Of a DNA stretch of 38,576 nucleotides, positions 27,992-36,802 are shown in pieces. Under the pieces are notes generated by a model. The model did no database searches. It was not told the DNA's origin and worked only from the letters and a program-made list of their open reading frames with translations. This DNA comes from Candidatus Coprenecus stercoripullorum (GTDB lineage Bacteria; Bacteroidota; Bacteroidia; Bacteroidales; UBA932), in NCBI GenBank assembly GCA_018715745.1, contig DVLA01000045.1, forward strand, positions 1 to 38,576, written 5' to 3'. Numbering within the stretch: the stretch's first letter is position 1; every line of letters begins with the position of its first letter. The position numbers and the translations under genes are program-made.

Positions 27992-28708
27992 ATGAAATAC
28001 CTTTTGAAATTACTTTCCATAACCGCAACGGCCCTCGCCCTGTACGCATGCCAGGAAAGAGTGGTCGTTCCGGAAAACGAACTGGAACTTTCGTCGGAGA
28101 GCGTTGAAGTGCCCTCTGACGGAGGTTCGTTCTTCGTTGACGTGACCTCCGGAGGTCCCTACACTGTTACCGTTTCCGGTGAATCATCCTGGATTACAAG
28201 GGGCGAACCGGAGTCTACCGATGACGAGTATACCACAAGAGAATGGTTTACCGCCGCTGCCGATGCAAGCGGGGCCGGCCGCGAAGGGTTCGTCATTTTT
28301 GAAAACGGCGACAGGTCCGATACCCTCAGGGTACTGCAGGGCAAATCAAACGCCGATCCATACGAGACGTTCACATCCTCCCAAGTACCCGGCTTCTACA
28401 ATACAGGTGACGGAAACGGCAACTTCGTGTACCAAAGCTACACCTGCCAATACCTGAGCGGGAGCCACACGGACGGTACGGGAAAATTCGGAGTAATAGA
28501 AAATACCGGGCTCAGATACTTCATAGCGGACGGCATTCCCGCCGGGATAAAGGAAGCACAGAACGTAAGCCTGCTCATCCTCCAGAATGTCGGCCCGGGC
28601 ATCGGGAATAATACAACCATCGACATGACTGTCATCAAGACTGACGGAAGTCTCGCATGGATGCATGACGACAAGAACAATTACGGACTTATAGTTAAAC
28701 TAAACTGA
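27992..28708 (+). CDS. Lipoprotein with BACON-like domain
   Basis: The 238-residue protein has a signal peptide with lipobox-like LYAC (Cys20). Residues about 30-118 form a BACON-like beta-sandwich: ELELSSESVEVPSDGGSF, a GESSWI strand, and a terminal FENGDRSDTLRVLQG stretch match that family's pattern. The rest (about 120-238) is a second beta-rich region of unknown fold ending in YGLIVKLN. BACON domains are common in Bacteroidota surface lipoproteins and often bind mucin or carbohydrate, but binding here is not shown. The M6 protease gene starts 7 bases downstream, so the two proteins may work together. Confidence 0.8.
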   Translation: MKYLLKLLSITATALALYACQERVVVPENELELSSESVEVPSDGGSFFVDVTSGGPYTVTVSGESSWITRGEPESTDDEYTTREWFTAAADASGAGREGFVIFENGDRSDTLRVLQGKSNADPYETFTSSQVPGFYNTGDGNGNFVYQSYTCQYLSGSHTDGTGKFGVIENTGLRYFIADGIPAGIKEAQNVSLLILQNVGPGIGNNTTIDMTVIKTDGSLAWMHDDKNNYGLIVKLN

Positions 28709-28715
28709 CCTGAAG

Positions 28716-31349
28716 ATGCGACTGAAATCATTTTTTACAATCATACTCTCAATAATCCTGCTTTGTGCGTGGGCAGCCCCTGCCAGGGCCGTGAGAGCCT
28801 ACCCTTATCCGATAACCGTCACCCAGCCTGACGGAAGTACAATAACCATACAGCTGCACGGGGACGAATTCCTCCACTGGACAACGGCCGGGGGACAGCT
28901 GGTAGCCAAAGGCAGCGACGGCTTTTATTATTATGCCACATTCAACGCGGACGGAACGAAAACCGTAAGCGGCAGAAAGGTGACCGGCTCTTTCGTAACC
29001 GCTTCAGCCTCATCCAGCGTAATGCCGCCCGCTACAGCCATAAGCGCAGCCAAAATGAGGATGAGACAAAGGTCTTCCAGGGCTGCCGGGGACGACTATT
29101 TCATGTCTACCGGCAAAAAGAAATTCCTTGTAATGCTGATTGAATTCAGCGACCTTGAATTTACCGTACCGTCGGCTCACCAGGCTTTCTACAACCTGCT
29201 GAATCAGCCGGGTTACTCCGAAAACGGAGGGACAGGCTCGGCTTTCGATTATTACAGCGAAAACTCCCACAACATATTCGAGCCTGAATTTGAAGTAGTA
29301 GGCCCCGTAAAGGTGTCCAGGAGCTATTCATACTACGGAGGGAACAGCGACCCCAACGAAAAGGCCGACTACCTGCTCACCGAAGCATGCAAGCTTGTCG
29401 ACAGCGAAGTGGACTTTTCGCAATATGATATAGACGGGGACGGCAAAATCGACAATATATTCTTCTTCTTCGCAGGGCACAACGAGGCGGAAGGGGCAAG
29501 TGAAGACTGTATATGGCCCCATCAGTGGGATGCCTCATACCGGTACCCCACCTACGTGGACGGAGTACTCATATCATCCTATGCCTGCACTTCGGAATAC
29601 AGCGGGTACAGCGGAAGGAACATGGCTGGCATAGGCACGTTTTGCCATGAATTCGGCCATGTGGTCGGACTGCCCGATTTCTATGATACGGACTATGAGG
29701 CAAACGGCTATGCGAATGCGCTCTATAACCTTTCGCTCATGTGTTCCGGCTCATACAACAACGACGGAAAGACCCCCCCGTACCTCAACGCAATAGAACG
29801 CAACATGCTCGGATGGATGGATGAACCGGAAGAATGGGTCTCTTCCGGAGAAAAAACCATTGAGCCCATCGAGAACAATATCGCCTACATGACCCCCACT
29901 TCCAACCCCGGGGAATTCTATGTATATGAAAACAGGCAGGCCAACGGCTGGGACGCATATATAGGGAATGACTGCCACGGACTCATAATATACCACGTAG
30001 ACAAGTCGGACAATTATGTCGGGAACGGCCTTACTGCCCGCATGCTGTGGGATCAGTGGGAATACTACAACAGCATCAACGCCTACGGCAACCATGAATG
30101 TTTCGACCTTGTGGAAGCCGACCCGTATTTCGGCTACTTTGACAGCGGCTACCTCTTCTTCCCGGGGAAAAGCGGGAATGACGAATTTACCGCCAACAGC
30201 GACCCTGCCGCCGTGGGCTGGGACAAAAAGCCTACAGGATACGACATTACCAATATCAGGGAGAACGGCCAGACAGTTGTACTCACCCTTACCATGGATG
30301 ATGACGGTACAAGGTCGGTAACCGGTACGGTTCGGACCGGATCCGGAGACCCCGTGAAAGACGCCTCGGTAACCCTTGCCGAAGCTTCATCCAATGCCTC
30401 GGCAAACGGAATACGCATGCTGTCCGTCGTGGAAGAATCGGAATCATACAGCACGACTACCGGAAGCAACGGCAGATTCACCATTGATGTGACCGACGCC
30501 CCGTTTACGGAGTTCTCAATAACGGTCGCATCTCCCGGCTACGAAACATACATAAACACTTTCACCCTTGAATCCGGAGGCATAGACCTCGACATTACAC
30601 TGGAGGAAGATGCCATGACAAGGGGGATATCGCTTTCAAAATACGGAGACTACTCCGGTGCAACCATCGGCTACGGCAAGGACAGCCAAGGCACCATACA
30701 TGCAGGCATACGCTTTACGGCTGACGAAATAGCGGAATACGAAGGATATAAACTCGTGTCCGTCTCGTTCCTTGCACAGGGCAATTCTGCCACCGAAGCA
30801 GGAGTCACCGTCGACTTCGGGAAAGAAAGGCCTCTTGACAGAAAGCTCGAAACGGGCGAATACGGCTTCGGCTCGATAACTACCGTAGACATAAGCGATG
30901 CGAACCTGACAGTCCGTCCCGGTGAGGACATGTACATAGGGTACTATATCGGCGGCTCCGATACAGGTTATCCTATCGGTGTGGATGACGGACCCGCCGT
31001 AGAGGGCGGAATGTATATTTATACCGGAGGGGCCTGGAAGGACTATTCGGAGACATTCGACGCCAACAATATAATAGGAGTAGTGCTTTCCAATCCGCAA
31101 GGCGAGCTGTACAGCCTCGGCATAAACACCATCGCCAGTCCCAAGACCGTATATTCGGCCTCGGAAGAGTTCGCGCTCACCCTTAACCCGAGCCTTAACC
31201 CGCCGGACAAGGTAGAGTGGTTCATGGACGGGCAGCCCTGCAGCGGCGGTTCCGTAATACTTACGCCGGGCAGCCATACCGTAGAGGCCCGCCTGACTTA
31301 CGCGGACGGATATACGGAAACCCTTACTCTCGAAGTAAGAGCCGAATAA
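28716..31349 (+). CDS. Secreted M6-family zinc metalloprotease
   Basis: The 877-residue protein has a type I signal peptide (cut near ARA) and a propeptide-like region containing LHGDEFLHWTTAGG. The catalytic domain has the zinc motif HEFGHVVGLPD, with His311, Glu312 and His315. Upstream is a calcium-loop-like DIDGDGKID stretch (238-246). After about residue 530 comes a CarboxypepD_reg-like domain (SVTGTVRTGSGDPVKDASVTL), then a jelly-roll-like region and a final Ig-like part. No type IX secretion C-terminal signal is evident, so Sec export to the periplasm or cell surface is inferred. The stop codon directly abuts the ABC transporter start. Confidence 0.92.
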   Translation: MRLKSFFTIILSIILLCAWAAPARAVRAYPYPITVTQPDGSTITIQLHGDEFLHWTTAGGQLVAKGSDGFYYYATFNADGTKTVSGRKVTGSFVTASASSSVMPPATAISAAKMRMRQRSSRAAGDDYFMSTGKKKFLVMLIEFSDLEFTVPSAHQAFYNLLNQPGYSENGGTGSAFDYYSENSHNIFEPEFEVVGPVKVSRSYSYYGGNSDPNEKADYLLTEACKLVDSEVDFSQYDIDGDGKIDNIFFFFAGHNEAEGASEDCIWPHQWDASYRYPTYVDGVLISSYACTSEYSGYSGRNMAGIGTFCHEFGHVVGLPDFYDTDYEANGYANALYNLSLMCSGSYNNDGKTPPYLNAIERNMLGWMDEPEEWVSSGEKTIEPIENNIAYMTPTSNPGEFYVYENRQANGWDAYIGNDCHGLIIYHVDKSDNYVGNGLTARMLWDQWEYYNSINAYGNHECFDLVEADPYFGYFDSGYLFFPGKSGNDEFTANSDPAAVGWDKKPTGYDITNIRENGQTVVLTLTMDDDGTRSVTGTVRTGSGDPVKDASVTLAEASSNASANGIRMLSVVEESESYSTTTGSNGRFTIDVTDAPFTEFSITVASPGYETYINTFTLESGGIDLDITLEEDAMTRGISLSKYGDYSGATIGYGKDSQGTIHAGIRFTADEIAEYEGYKLVSVSFLAQGNSATEAGVTVDFGKERPLDRKLETGEYGFGSITTVDISDANLTVRPGEDMYIGYYIGGSDTGYPIGVDDGPAVEGGMYIYTGGAWKDYSETFDANNIIGVVLSNPQGELYSLGINTIASPKTVYSASEEFALTLNPSLNPPDKVEWFMDGQPCSGGSVILTPGSHTVEARLTYADGYTETLTLEVRAE

Positions 31350-34307
31350 ATGAATGACACCCTGCTCTCCGGGCTGCTGAACCTTTTTGCCCTTTTCGGT
31401 ACACTGAACAATACCGACAGGCAAAGAAGCCTCGAGATATTGTCCGGCTACCTGGCAAGGCATTTCGGAGTCAGGAAAATAGATGACTATCTGCCTTTGT
31501 ACTCAGATCTGAGGGACTACTACGATGAGTCCCCGGATCTGGACAAAGACGTGATAATAGAGAATATCTGCTCCAAACTCCTGCATAAGATAAGGAAGGA
31601 AGAGCAGATATTAATGCTTCTAAGGTTCATGGAGTTCTGCGACCCCACTCCGGGAACTGAAGAAGGAAAGTCCATTTCAGCGGAAAATCTCGCCATATTC
31701 CGGAAAGTGGCGGATCTGTTCAATATCCCAGGGAACATATTCGAAGACTTCGTCTGCTATGTCTCCGGAAAGACAAATGCCAACGTACTTACAGTCGAGC
31801 ACGAAGGCCTTGACGGGGAATTGAGAACAATTCTGTTGAGAGATTTCAACAAACTGCTGTTCAGCTATAACGGGCCTGAGACAGTAACCATGGACGACAT
31901 TCCCGTACTCCATGGGGCATTTATGGTATGGCAGCAGAGCAGCGTTCTCAAAAGCAGGTATTCCTCCCCCGTCTACTACAGTTCCATCCTTTCCCTTTAC
32001 GGCGGTTCCGGGAAAAAAGACATGACGGTACTTGCCGGGAGAAATATAGAATTTTCCTTCCGGAACAGTTCCAACGGCATACACGGCATGTCCTTCACCC
32101 TGCAGAGCGGACAGTTAGTTGCCATCATGGGTTCGAGCGGGACGGGAAAAACCACCCTACTGTCCATTTTAAACGGCAGCATAAGGCCGCAGCAGGGAAG
32201 TATCACCGTCAACGGCCACGATATTTCCGAAAAGGGGGTAAGGGACATTATCGGCTTTGTCCCGCAGGACGATCTGCTCATAGAGGAACTTACCGTCTAT
32301 GAAAACCTTTTCTATGCAGCAAAGCTGTGCTTCAGGGGAATATCCGATGAAGAAGCCGGCGCCAGGGTTTCAGGGCTGCTCGCGGAACTCGGGCTGGAAG
32401 GGACAAGGGACCTGCGTGTGGGCTCCCCCATAAATAAAGTCATATCGGGCGGACAACGAAAAAGGGTGAATATCGCTCTCGAACTGCTGCGGGATCCCGG
32501 AATCATTTTCATCGATGAGCCTACTTCAGGCCTGTCGTCCTCGGATTCGGAGACGGTAATGAACCTTCTGAAGGAGCAGACATATAAGGGCAAACTTATA
32601 ATAGTCAACATACACCAGCCCTCATCCGACATCTTCAAACTCTTCGACAGACTGTGGATACTCGACAAGGGAGGCTACCCGGTATATGACGGAAACCCGA
32701 TTGAGGCCATAACCTATTTCAAGAAAGCGGCCAATTATGCGGACGCAGAAATCAGCGCCTGTTCTCTGTGCGGGAACGTCAACCCTGAAATAATCCTTAA
32801 TATCCTCGATGAGAAAGTCCTGGATGACAGCGGTCACATTACTTCCATACGGAAAGTGACCCCACGGGAATGGCACCGCAAGTACCTTGAAAGCAACACG
32901 GAAGCCGACCGCCACGCCATTGTAGAGGACCTGCCCGGGTCCGGGCAGAGAAAACCTTCGGCGGCCGCCCAGTGCCTGCTTTTCCTGAAACGGAATATCA
33001 GGACTAAAATGGCGGACGTGCAATACCTGTTCATAACCTTGCTGTCCGCCCCGTTCCTGGCGGCAGTCGTTTCCCTGCTTACGCGGTACACCCCTCCCGG
33101 AGAGACTTACTCCCTCATGGAAAACAAGAATTTCGTATCCTATCTCTTCATGTCTGTCATTGTTGCAATATTCACAGGGATGATAGCCAGTGCCGAAGAG
33201 ATTTTCAAGGACAGGGCTCTCCTGAAAAGGGAAAAATTCGTCGGACTCAGCCGCTCCAGTTATCTGTGGTCCAAAATCATTTTCGTGGCGGGCGTCTCGG
33301 CCGCCCAAACATTCCTGTATACAGTCACAGGCAACATTATAATGGGTATAAATGGCATGTTCCTGATTTATTGGATTATCCTCTTCCTGTCATCATTCCT
33401 GTCATCACTTACCGGACTTGTACTTTCACAAACCCTCAAATCCATTGTATCGATATACATCACCATCCCGCTGCTTCTGATTCCACAGATTCTGCTCTGC
33501 GGCCTGGTCGTAAAGTTCGAGGACCTCACCCCCGATTCAAGGACAGGAAACGTCCCCGTCGCAGGAGACCTGATTCCTTCAAGATGGGCATTTGAGGCAC
33601 TGGCGGTCTCGTCTTTTGCCGACAACAGCTATGAATCCATGATTTTCGACTGGGAAAAAGAGAAATTCAGCGCCCAGTACTACCGGGACGTACACTTGGA
33701 TGAAGTACAGGGCAGGCTTGAAACCTTGCGGGATGATCTCGAAAACGGCATCCCGCTTTCGGCGGAAGATATCGGGATAGTAAGGGAAGGCCTTAACCTG
33801 GTTTCGGGGATATACATGCTGCCGCTGCCGGAACAGGCGGCCGGACTCTCGCCGGCGACTTTCACATTTGAAACATACGGCATCCTCGACAGGTTCATCG
33901 GCAACGCGGCCGATCTGCTTTCAGACTACGGGCACAAGTGCAATATGGCCATTGACAGGATAATTTCAACATACGCAGGGGAGCACGGGATGGACAAGCT
34001 GCTGTCCCTCAGGAAGCACAGCTGCAACAGATTCCTTGAAGAGACAGTTGCAGGGCCCTACTCAGGAAAACTTTGCCGGATATCGGGTATCCATATCCTT
34101 CCACAGGCCGGGTACATTTATCTGCCGCCGCAAAGCCATAACGGAAGGGCCCCCTTCTACAGTTCCGTCAAATATCTCGGAGACACCCCTGTTCCCACGT
34201 TGTGGTTCAATTGCTGCATCATGCTAATAATGTGCATGTTTGTAATTATCATGATTTTTTATGACATTCCTAAACGGTTATTGCGGAAATTTCCATATTT
34301 TTGTTGA
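31350..34307 (+). CDS. ABCG-like half transporter (fused ATPase and permease) with extra N-terminal domain
   Basis: The 985-residue protein joins several parts. Residues 1-140 are helical and TerB-like in pattern. Residues about 150-235 are beta-rich with a YYSSILSLYGG segment. The ATPase has Walker A GSSGTGKTT (261-269), signature SGGQR (366-370) and Walker B FIDEP with Asp389-Glu390. The ABC2-type membrane domain begins near 555 and has about five helices, a long loop of about 230 residues, and a last helix close to the C-terminus. The order ATPase then permease is that of the ABCG/White class, which dimerises. The substrate is unknown. It starts with no gap after the M6 protease gene, so an export role linked to that protease is plausible but inferred. 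Confidence 0.88.
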   Translation: MNDTLLSGLLNLFALFGTLNNTDRQRSLEILSGYLARHFGVRKIDDYLPLYSDLRDYYDESPDLDKDVIIENICSKLLHKIRKEEQILMLLRFMEFCDPTPGTEEGKSISAENLAIFRKVADLFNIPGNIFEDFVCYVSGKTNANVLTVEHEGLDGELRTILLRDFNKLLFSYNGPETVTMDDIPVLHGAFMVWQQSSVLKSRYSSPVYYSSILSLYGGSGKKDMTVLAGRNIEFSFRNSSNGIHGMSFTLQSGQLVAIMGSSGTGKTTLLSILNGSIRPQQGSITVNGHDISEKGVRDIIGFVPQDDLLIEELTVYENLFYAAKLCFRGISDEEAGARVSGLLAELGLEGTRDLRVGSPINKVISGGQRKRVNIALELLRDPGIIFIDEPTSGLSSSDSETVMNLLKEQTYKGKLIIVNIHQPSSDIFKLFDRLWILDKGGYPVYDGNPIEAITYFKKAANYADAEISACSLCGNVNPEIILNILDEKVLDDSGHITSIRKVTPREWHRKYLESNTEADRHAIVEDLPGSGQRKPSAAAQCLLFLKRNIRTKMADVQYLFITLLSAPFLAAVVSLLTRYTPPGETYSLMENKNFVSYLFMSVIVAIFTGMIASAEEIFKDRALLKREKFVGLSRSSYLWSKIIFVAGVSAAQTFLYTVTGNIIMGINGMFLIYWIILFLSSFLSSLTGLVLSQTLKSIVSIYITIPLLLIPQILLCGLVVKFEDLTPDSRTGNVPVAGDLIPSRWAFEALAVSSFADNSYESMIFDWEKEKFSAQYYRDVHLDEVQGRLETLRDDLENGIPLSAEDIGIVREGLNLVSGIYMLPLPEQAAGLSPATFTFETYGILDRFIGNAADLLSDYGHKCNMAIDRIISTYAGEHGMDKLLSLRKHSCNRFLEETVAGPYSGKLCRISGIHILPQAGYIYLPPQSHNGRAPFYSSVKYLGDTPVPTLWFNCCIMLIMCMFVIIMIFYDIPKRLLRKFPYFC

Positions 34308-34322
34308 AAAATTTGACTGAAT

Positions 34323-35141
34323 ATGAACAGACTTACCATTTTATTTGCCGTTGCCGCAATCGCAGCGGTATCCGCCTGCGGCAACAATTCAGGAAAGAAA
34401 CAGAAAGACAGCGCCGGAACAACGGCCAAAGAGCAATATCTTGAAAAGGATCTCCAGATCAAGCTCGATTCACTTGTTACAGAAATCAGCCGCCTGGGCG
34501 AGATTCCGGTAGTCGCAGGAATAGAGAACGGGAAGGTTACCCTGACCGAGAAAGAGAAAACGGTAAAGCCCGAGTACCTGCTTTCCCCTTCCAAGGCTGA
34601 AGAAGCCCTTACCCTGAGCCTTAAATACCGCACGGCGACCATGCTGACGATAGATATGGCCGTAGCCGGACTCTACGGCATGCCAGTGGACGGATATGAA
34701 AACGCCATATCCAAACTGCTGGTTGAAATAGACAACCCCGCCATGTCGGCATACCTCGGCAAAGACGCAGGGCAAAGTGAAAGTACGGTCGGTGACAGAA
34801 TCAAGGCCCTCTACGATGCATGCGTGAAGAACAATACCGTAAACCTGTTCTGGGATGCGGCAGTAGCCGGAATCATCGAGCAGATGTATATCGTGACAAA
34901 CAACATAGACAAGTTCATGCCCTGCTTTACGGACGCTACCGCATACGAGGTAACGCTCAGATTCGTTCTGGTACATGAAGGTATCAAGGCCCTCATATCG
35001 GAATATCCCGAACTCAAGAATCTCGAAAACGCGCTCAAGCCTTTGGAAGTCATCAATGCAGTCAATGTAGAACAGTTGCGCAGCCAGCTTGAGACGCTTA
35101 AGGCGGAAATCAGGACAGCCCGCAATACCCTGCTGTCATAA
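34323..35141 (+). CDS. Putative helical lipoprotein of unknown function
   Basis: The 272-residue protein has a lipobox VSAC (Cys19) and a polar linker (NNSGKKQKDSAGTT) before a mostly alpha-helical body. A predicted amphipathic helix covers the last 40 residues (VEQLRSQLETLKAEIRTA). I do not recognise the family. It starts 15 bases after the ABC transporter gene and ends before a strong hairpin terminator, so it is the last gene of that series. It could be an accessory factor of the transporter, but only position suggests this. Confidence 0.75.
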   Translation: MNRLTILFAVAAIAAVSACGNNSGKKQKDSAGTTAKEQYLEKDLQIKLDSLVTEISRLGEIPVVAGIENGKVTLTEKEKTVKPEYLLSPSKAEEALTLSLKYRTATMLTIDMAVAGLYGMPVDGYENAISKLLVEIDNPAMSAYLGKDAGQSESTVGDRIKALYDACVKNNTVNLFWDAAVAGIIEQMYIVTNNIDKFMPCFTDATAYEVTLRFVLVHEGIKALISEYPELKNLENALKPLEVINAVNVEQLRSQLETLKAEIRTARNTLLS

Positions 35142-35163
35142 GGCAAAGCAGGTGATCAGTATA

Positions 35164-35193
35164 AAAAAGAGTTGGCAGCCGCCAACTCTTTTT
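35164..35193. terminator. Bidirectional intrinsic terminator
   Basis: A 13-base-pair perfect stem (35164-35176 with 35181-35193) closes a 4-base AGCC loop. The stem has a GC-rich top (GTTGGC/GCCAAC) and an A-run on one side with a T-run on the other, so it can end transcription from both strands. It lies between the converging lipoprotein gene (plus) and ProX-like gene (minus). Confidence 0.85.
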
Positions 35194-35197
35194 ATTT

Positions 35198-35692
35198 CTA
35201 TAATTCCTCCCATTCACCGCCCCATAATCCGATAAAACGGTACATGTCTTCACCGGAGATTTCAAGCGAAGCGGTATTGTCATTGGGATGGAAAGTCACT
35301 TTCCCGGCCTTGCGCAAGTCCTTGTCGAGATACAGCTTTACCTGACGGTCCGGATCGTTTATCAGCCCGAAAAGGGATACCGAGCCCGGTACCGTACCGA
35401 GATGTTTTTCCATCCTCCGCTCGGATGCAAAGGACAGTTTGCCCTGATGCAACCGCTTCTCGAGGCCGTGTATATCCATCTGCTTATGGCATTCAAGTAT
35501 GACCAGATAGTGGCGGTCGCCTTTGTGGTTCCTGAAGAACAGATTCTTGCAGTGGGTGGAATCAAAATCCTTCCAGTATTTCATCGCTTCCTCTATAGTC
35601 GGAAGCGGAGGATGCTCATGTATCACATAACCGATACCCAGTTCCTGAAGTCTGGCCAGTACCTTTTTCCGCCTTTCTTCCGCTGTTTCCAT
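35198..35692 (-). CDS. Prolyl-tRNA editing protein, ProX/YbaK family (likely Ala-tRNA-Pro deacylase)
   Basis: The 164-residue free-standing editing domain removes a wrong amino acid from tRNA-Pro. The pattern is that of ProXp-ala/PrdX: HEHPPLPTIEEAM, CKNLFFRNHKGDRHYLVIL with the conserved lysine, SFASERRMEKHLGTVPGSVS, and a C-terminal HPNDNTASLEIS. YbaK itself (Cys-tRNA-Pro) lacks the strong HPP...TIEEA start, so the alanine-specific group is preferred. It lies 30 bases downstream of oxyR on the same strand and may be co-transcribed with it. It shares the terminator beyond its 3' end with the plus-strand lipoprotein gene. Confidence 0.9.
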   Translation of the reverse strand: METAEERRKKVLARLQELGIGYVIHEHPPLPTIEEAMKYWKDFDSTHCKNLFFRNHKGDRHYLVILECHKQMDIHGLEKRLHQGKLSFASERRMEKHLGTVPGSVSLFGLINDPDRQVKLYLDKDLRKAGKVTFHPNDNTASLEISGEDMYRFIGLWGGEWEEL

Positions 35693-35722
35693 AGTATTCA
35701 GATTATTTCTTCCCGATTACAA

Positions 35723-36697
35723 CTACAACTTGATAGCAAAGCGCTTGAGCCGCGAGTCGAGCATACTTTCCGGGATAATGCGCTTGACGCATCCGGCAAT
35801 TACGTTAAGCAGGCGCTCACGGACAAAGTCCTCCCGTATGACGAGGGAAACCTCGCGGACAGGGACGCAGGTCGGGCAGTCGGCGGCGGATTCGTTCTGC
35901 CGGACGATGGGCCTGAGATTCCTGCGTTGCCCTTCGGTGAGGAATGCGGTGTGCATCTCAGGGATGACAGTATAGCCGCCGTTGGTGTCCACTATCCGCA
36001 CGAGGGTGTCGATGCTGCCGGCCTGGTACTCGGTGCTGGTCCTGCGGCGGTTATGGCAGAAGTTGAATACCTGGCTGCGCAGGCAGTGGCCCTCTTCGAG
36101 GACCCAGAGGCGGTCAGAGGCCAGACGGTCGGCCGGCACTTCGCCAAGGGCGTACAGTTCATCGGACGGGGAAATGTATGCCGCGAATTTCTCATAATAC
36201 AACGGTATTTCCAGCAGGCCCCTCTGCTCCAACGGTGTGGAAAGGATTGCCATGTCAATCTCCGCCGCCAGCAATTTCCCGATAATGAAATTGGTGCGCA
36301 TCTCGGACACACGCAGGTGTACGGACGGATGAGCGGAGTGCATCTGCAGGAAAAGTCCGGGCAGAATGTACGGTGCGACAGTCGGGATGATACCCATGAC
36401 AGCCTCCCCTCCCTCGTCGCCTTTCTCGGCTGCAACCAATTCTTCTATCTGGGATGCGTTGTGCAGAGTCACCCTGGCCCGGGCAATAATCTTCTCCCCT
36501 AAGGCAGTAGGCCGTACCGGATGTGCGCTCCGGTCGAATATGCTCACGTCCAAAGAGGTCTCCATGCTGCGGATACCGGCGCTGAGAGTCGGTTGAGTAA
36601 CACCGCAGGCCTCCGCTGCCCGGACAAAATTGCGGTGCGTGTCCACTGCCACGATGTAGCGCAGGAAAGCAAGGCTCAGGTTTGCGTCTGTCTTCAT
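35723..36697 (-). CDS. oxyR: Peroxide sensor OxyR (LysR family)
   Basis: The 324-residue regulator has an N-terminal winged helix-turn-helix (about 8-65, with RAAEACGVTQPTLSAGIRSM) and a substrate-binding-like sensor domain. Two cysteines sit in GHCLRSQVFNFC (Cys205 and Cys214), with the nine-residue spacing of E. coli OxyR Cys199 and Cys208. This identifies OxyR rather than a generic LysR. A second pair, DCPTC (Cys274, Cys277), is near the C-terminus and is not part of the classical switch. It is divergent from a peroxiredoxin gene, its expected target. A -7 box lies only 8 bases before the ATG, implying a very short leader. Confidence 0.95.
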   Translation of the reverse strand: MKTDANLSLAFLRYIVAVDTHRNFVRAAEACGVTQPTLSAGIRSMETSLDVSIFDRSAHPVRPTALGEKIIARARVTLHNASQIEELVAAEKGDEGGEAVMGIIPTVAPYILPGLFLQMHSAHPSVHLRVSEMRTNFIIGKLLAAEIDMAILSTPLEQRGLLEIPLYYEKFAAYISPSDELYALGEVPADRLASDRLWVLEEGHCLRSQVFNFCHNRRRTSTEYQAGSIDTLVRIVDTNGGYTVIPEMHTAFLTEGQRRNLRPIVRQNESAADCPTCVPVREVSLVIREDFVRERLLNVIAGCVKRIIPESMLDSRLKRFAIKL

Positions 36698-36705
36698 ACT
36701 GCCGA

Positions 36706-36713
36706 CAAATATA
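36706..36713 (-). promoter_or_regulatory. Putative oxyR -7 box
   Basis: On minus this reads TATATTTG, a perfect TAnnTTTG. It ends 8 bases before the oxyR ATG, so the predicted mRNA leader is only a few bases long. No good -33 TTTG is visible, and the box overlaps the ATAG half of the possible OxyR site. Confidence 0.5.
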
Positions 36714-36725
36714 GAAACAATCTAT
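36711..36725. promoter_or_regulatory. Possible OxyR binding dyad (ATAG-N7-CTAT)
   Basis: ATAG (36711-36714) and CTAT (36722-36725) are separated by exactly 7 bases, as in one half of the E. coli OxyR tetramer site. It lies in the oxyR-peroxiredoxin spacer, overlaps the oxyR -7 box and ends 20 bases before the peroxiredoxin -33 element. The second ATAG-N7-CTAT unit is not recognisable. Confidence 0.45.
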
Positions 36726-36745
36726 CACAATATAAAAATTATCGA

Positions 36746-36777
36746 TTTGATTTATGAAAATCACCTCCATATCTTTG
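36746..36777 (+). promoter_or_regulatory. Strong Bacteroidota-type promoter for the peroxiredoxin gene
   Basis: TTTG (36746-36749), a 20-base spacer and TATCTTTG (36770-36777) fit the -33/-7 consensus exactly. The ATG follows 25 bases after the -7 box, giving a leader of about 20 bases. This is the best promoter match in the window. Confidence 0.78.
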
Positions 36778-36802
36778 CACTGTAAAAAAACAGATACTAA
36801 TT

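Noticed and set aside
35288-36502. 404-residue open frame on plus over the ProX-like gene and oxyR
   Set aside because: It spans two well-supported minus-strand genes and their spacer, and its sequence matches no family.
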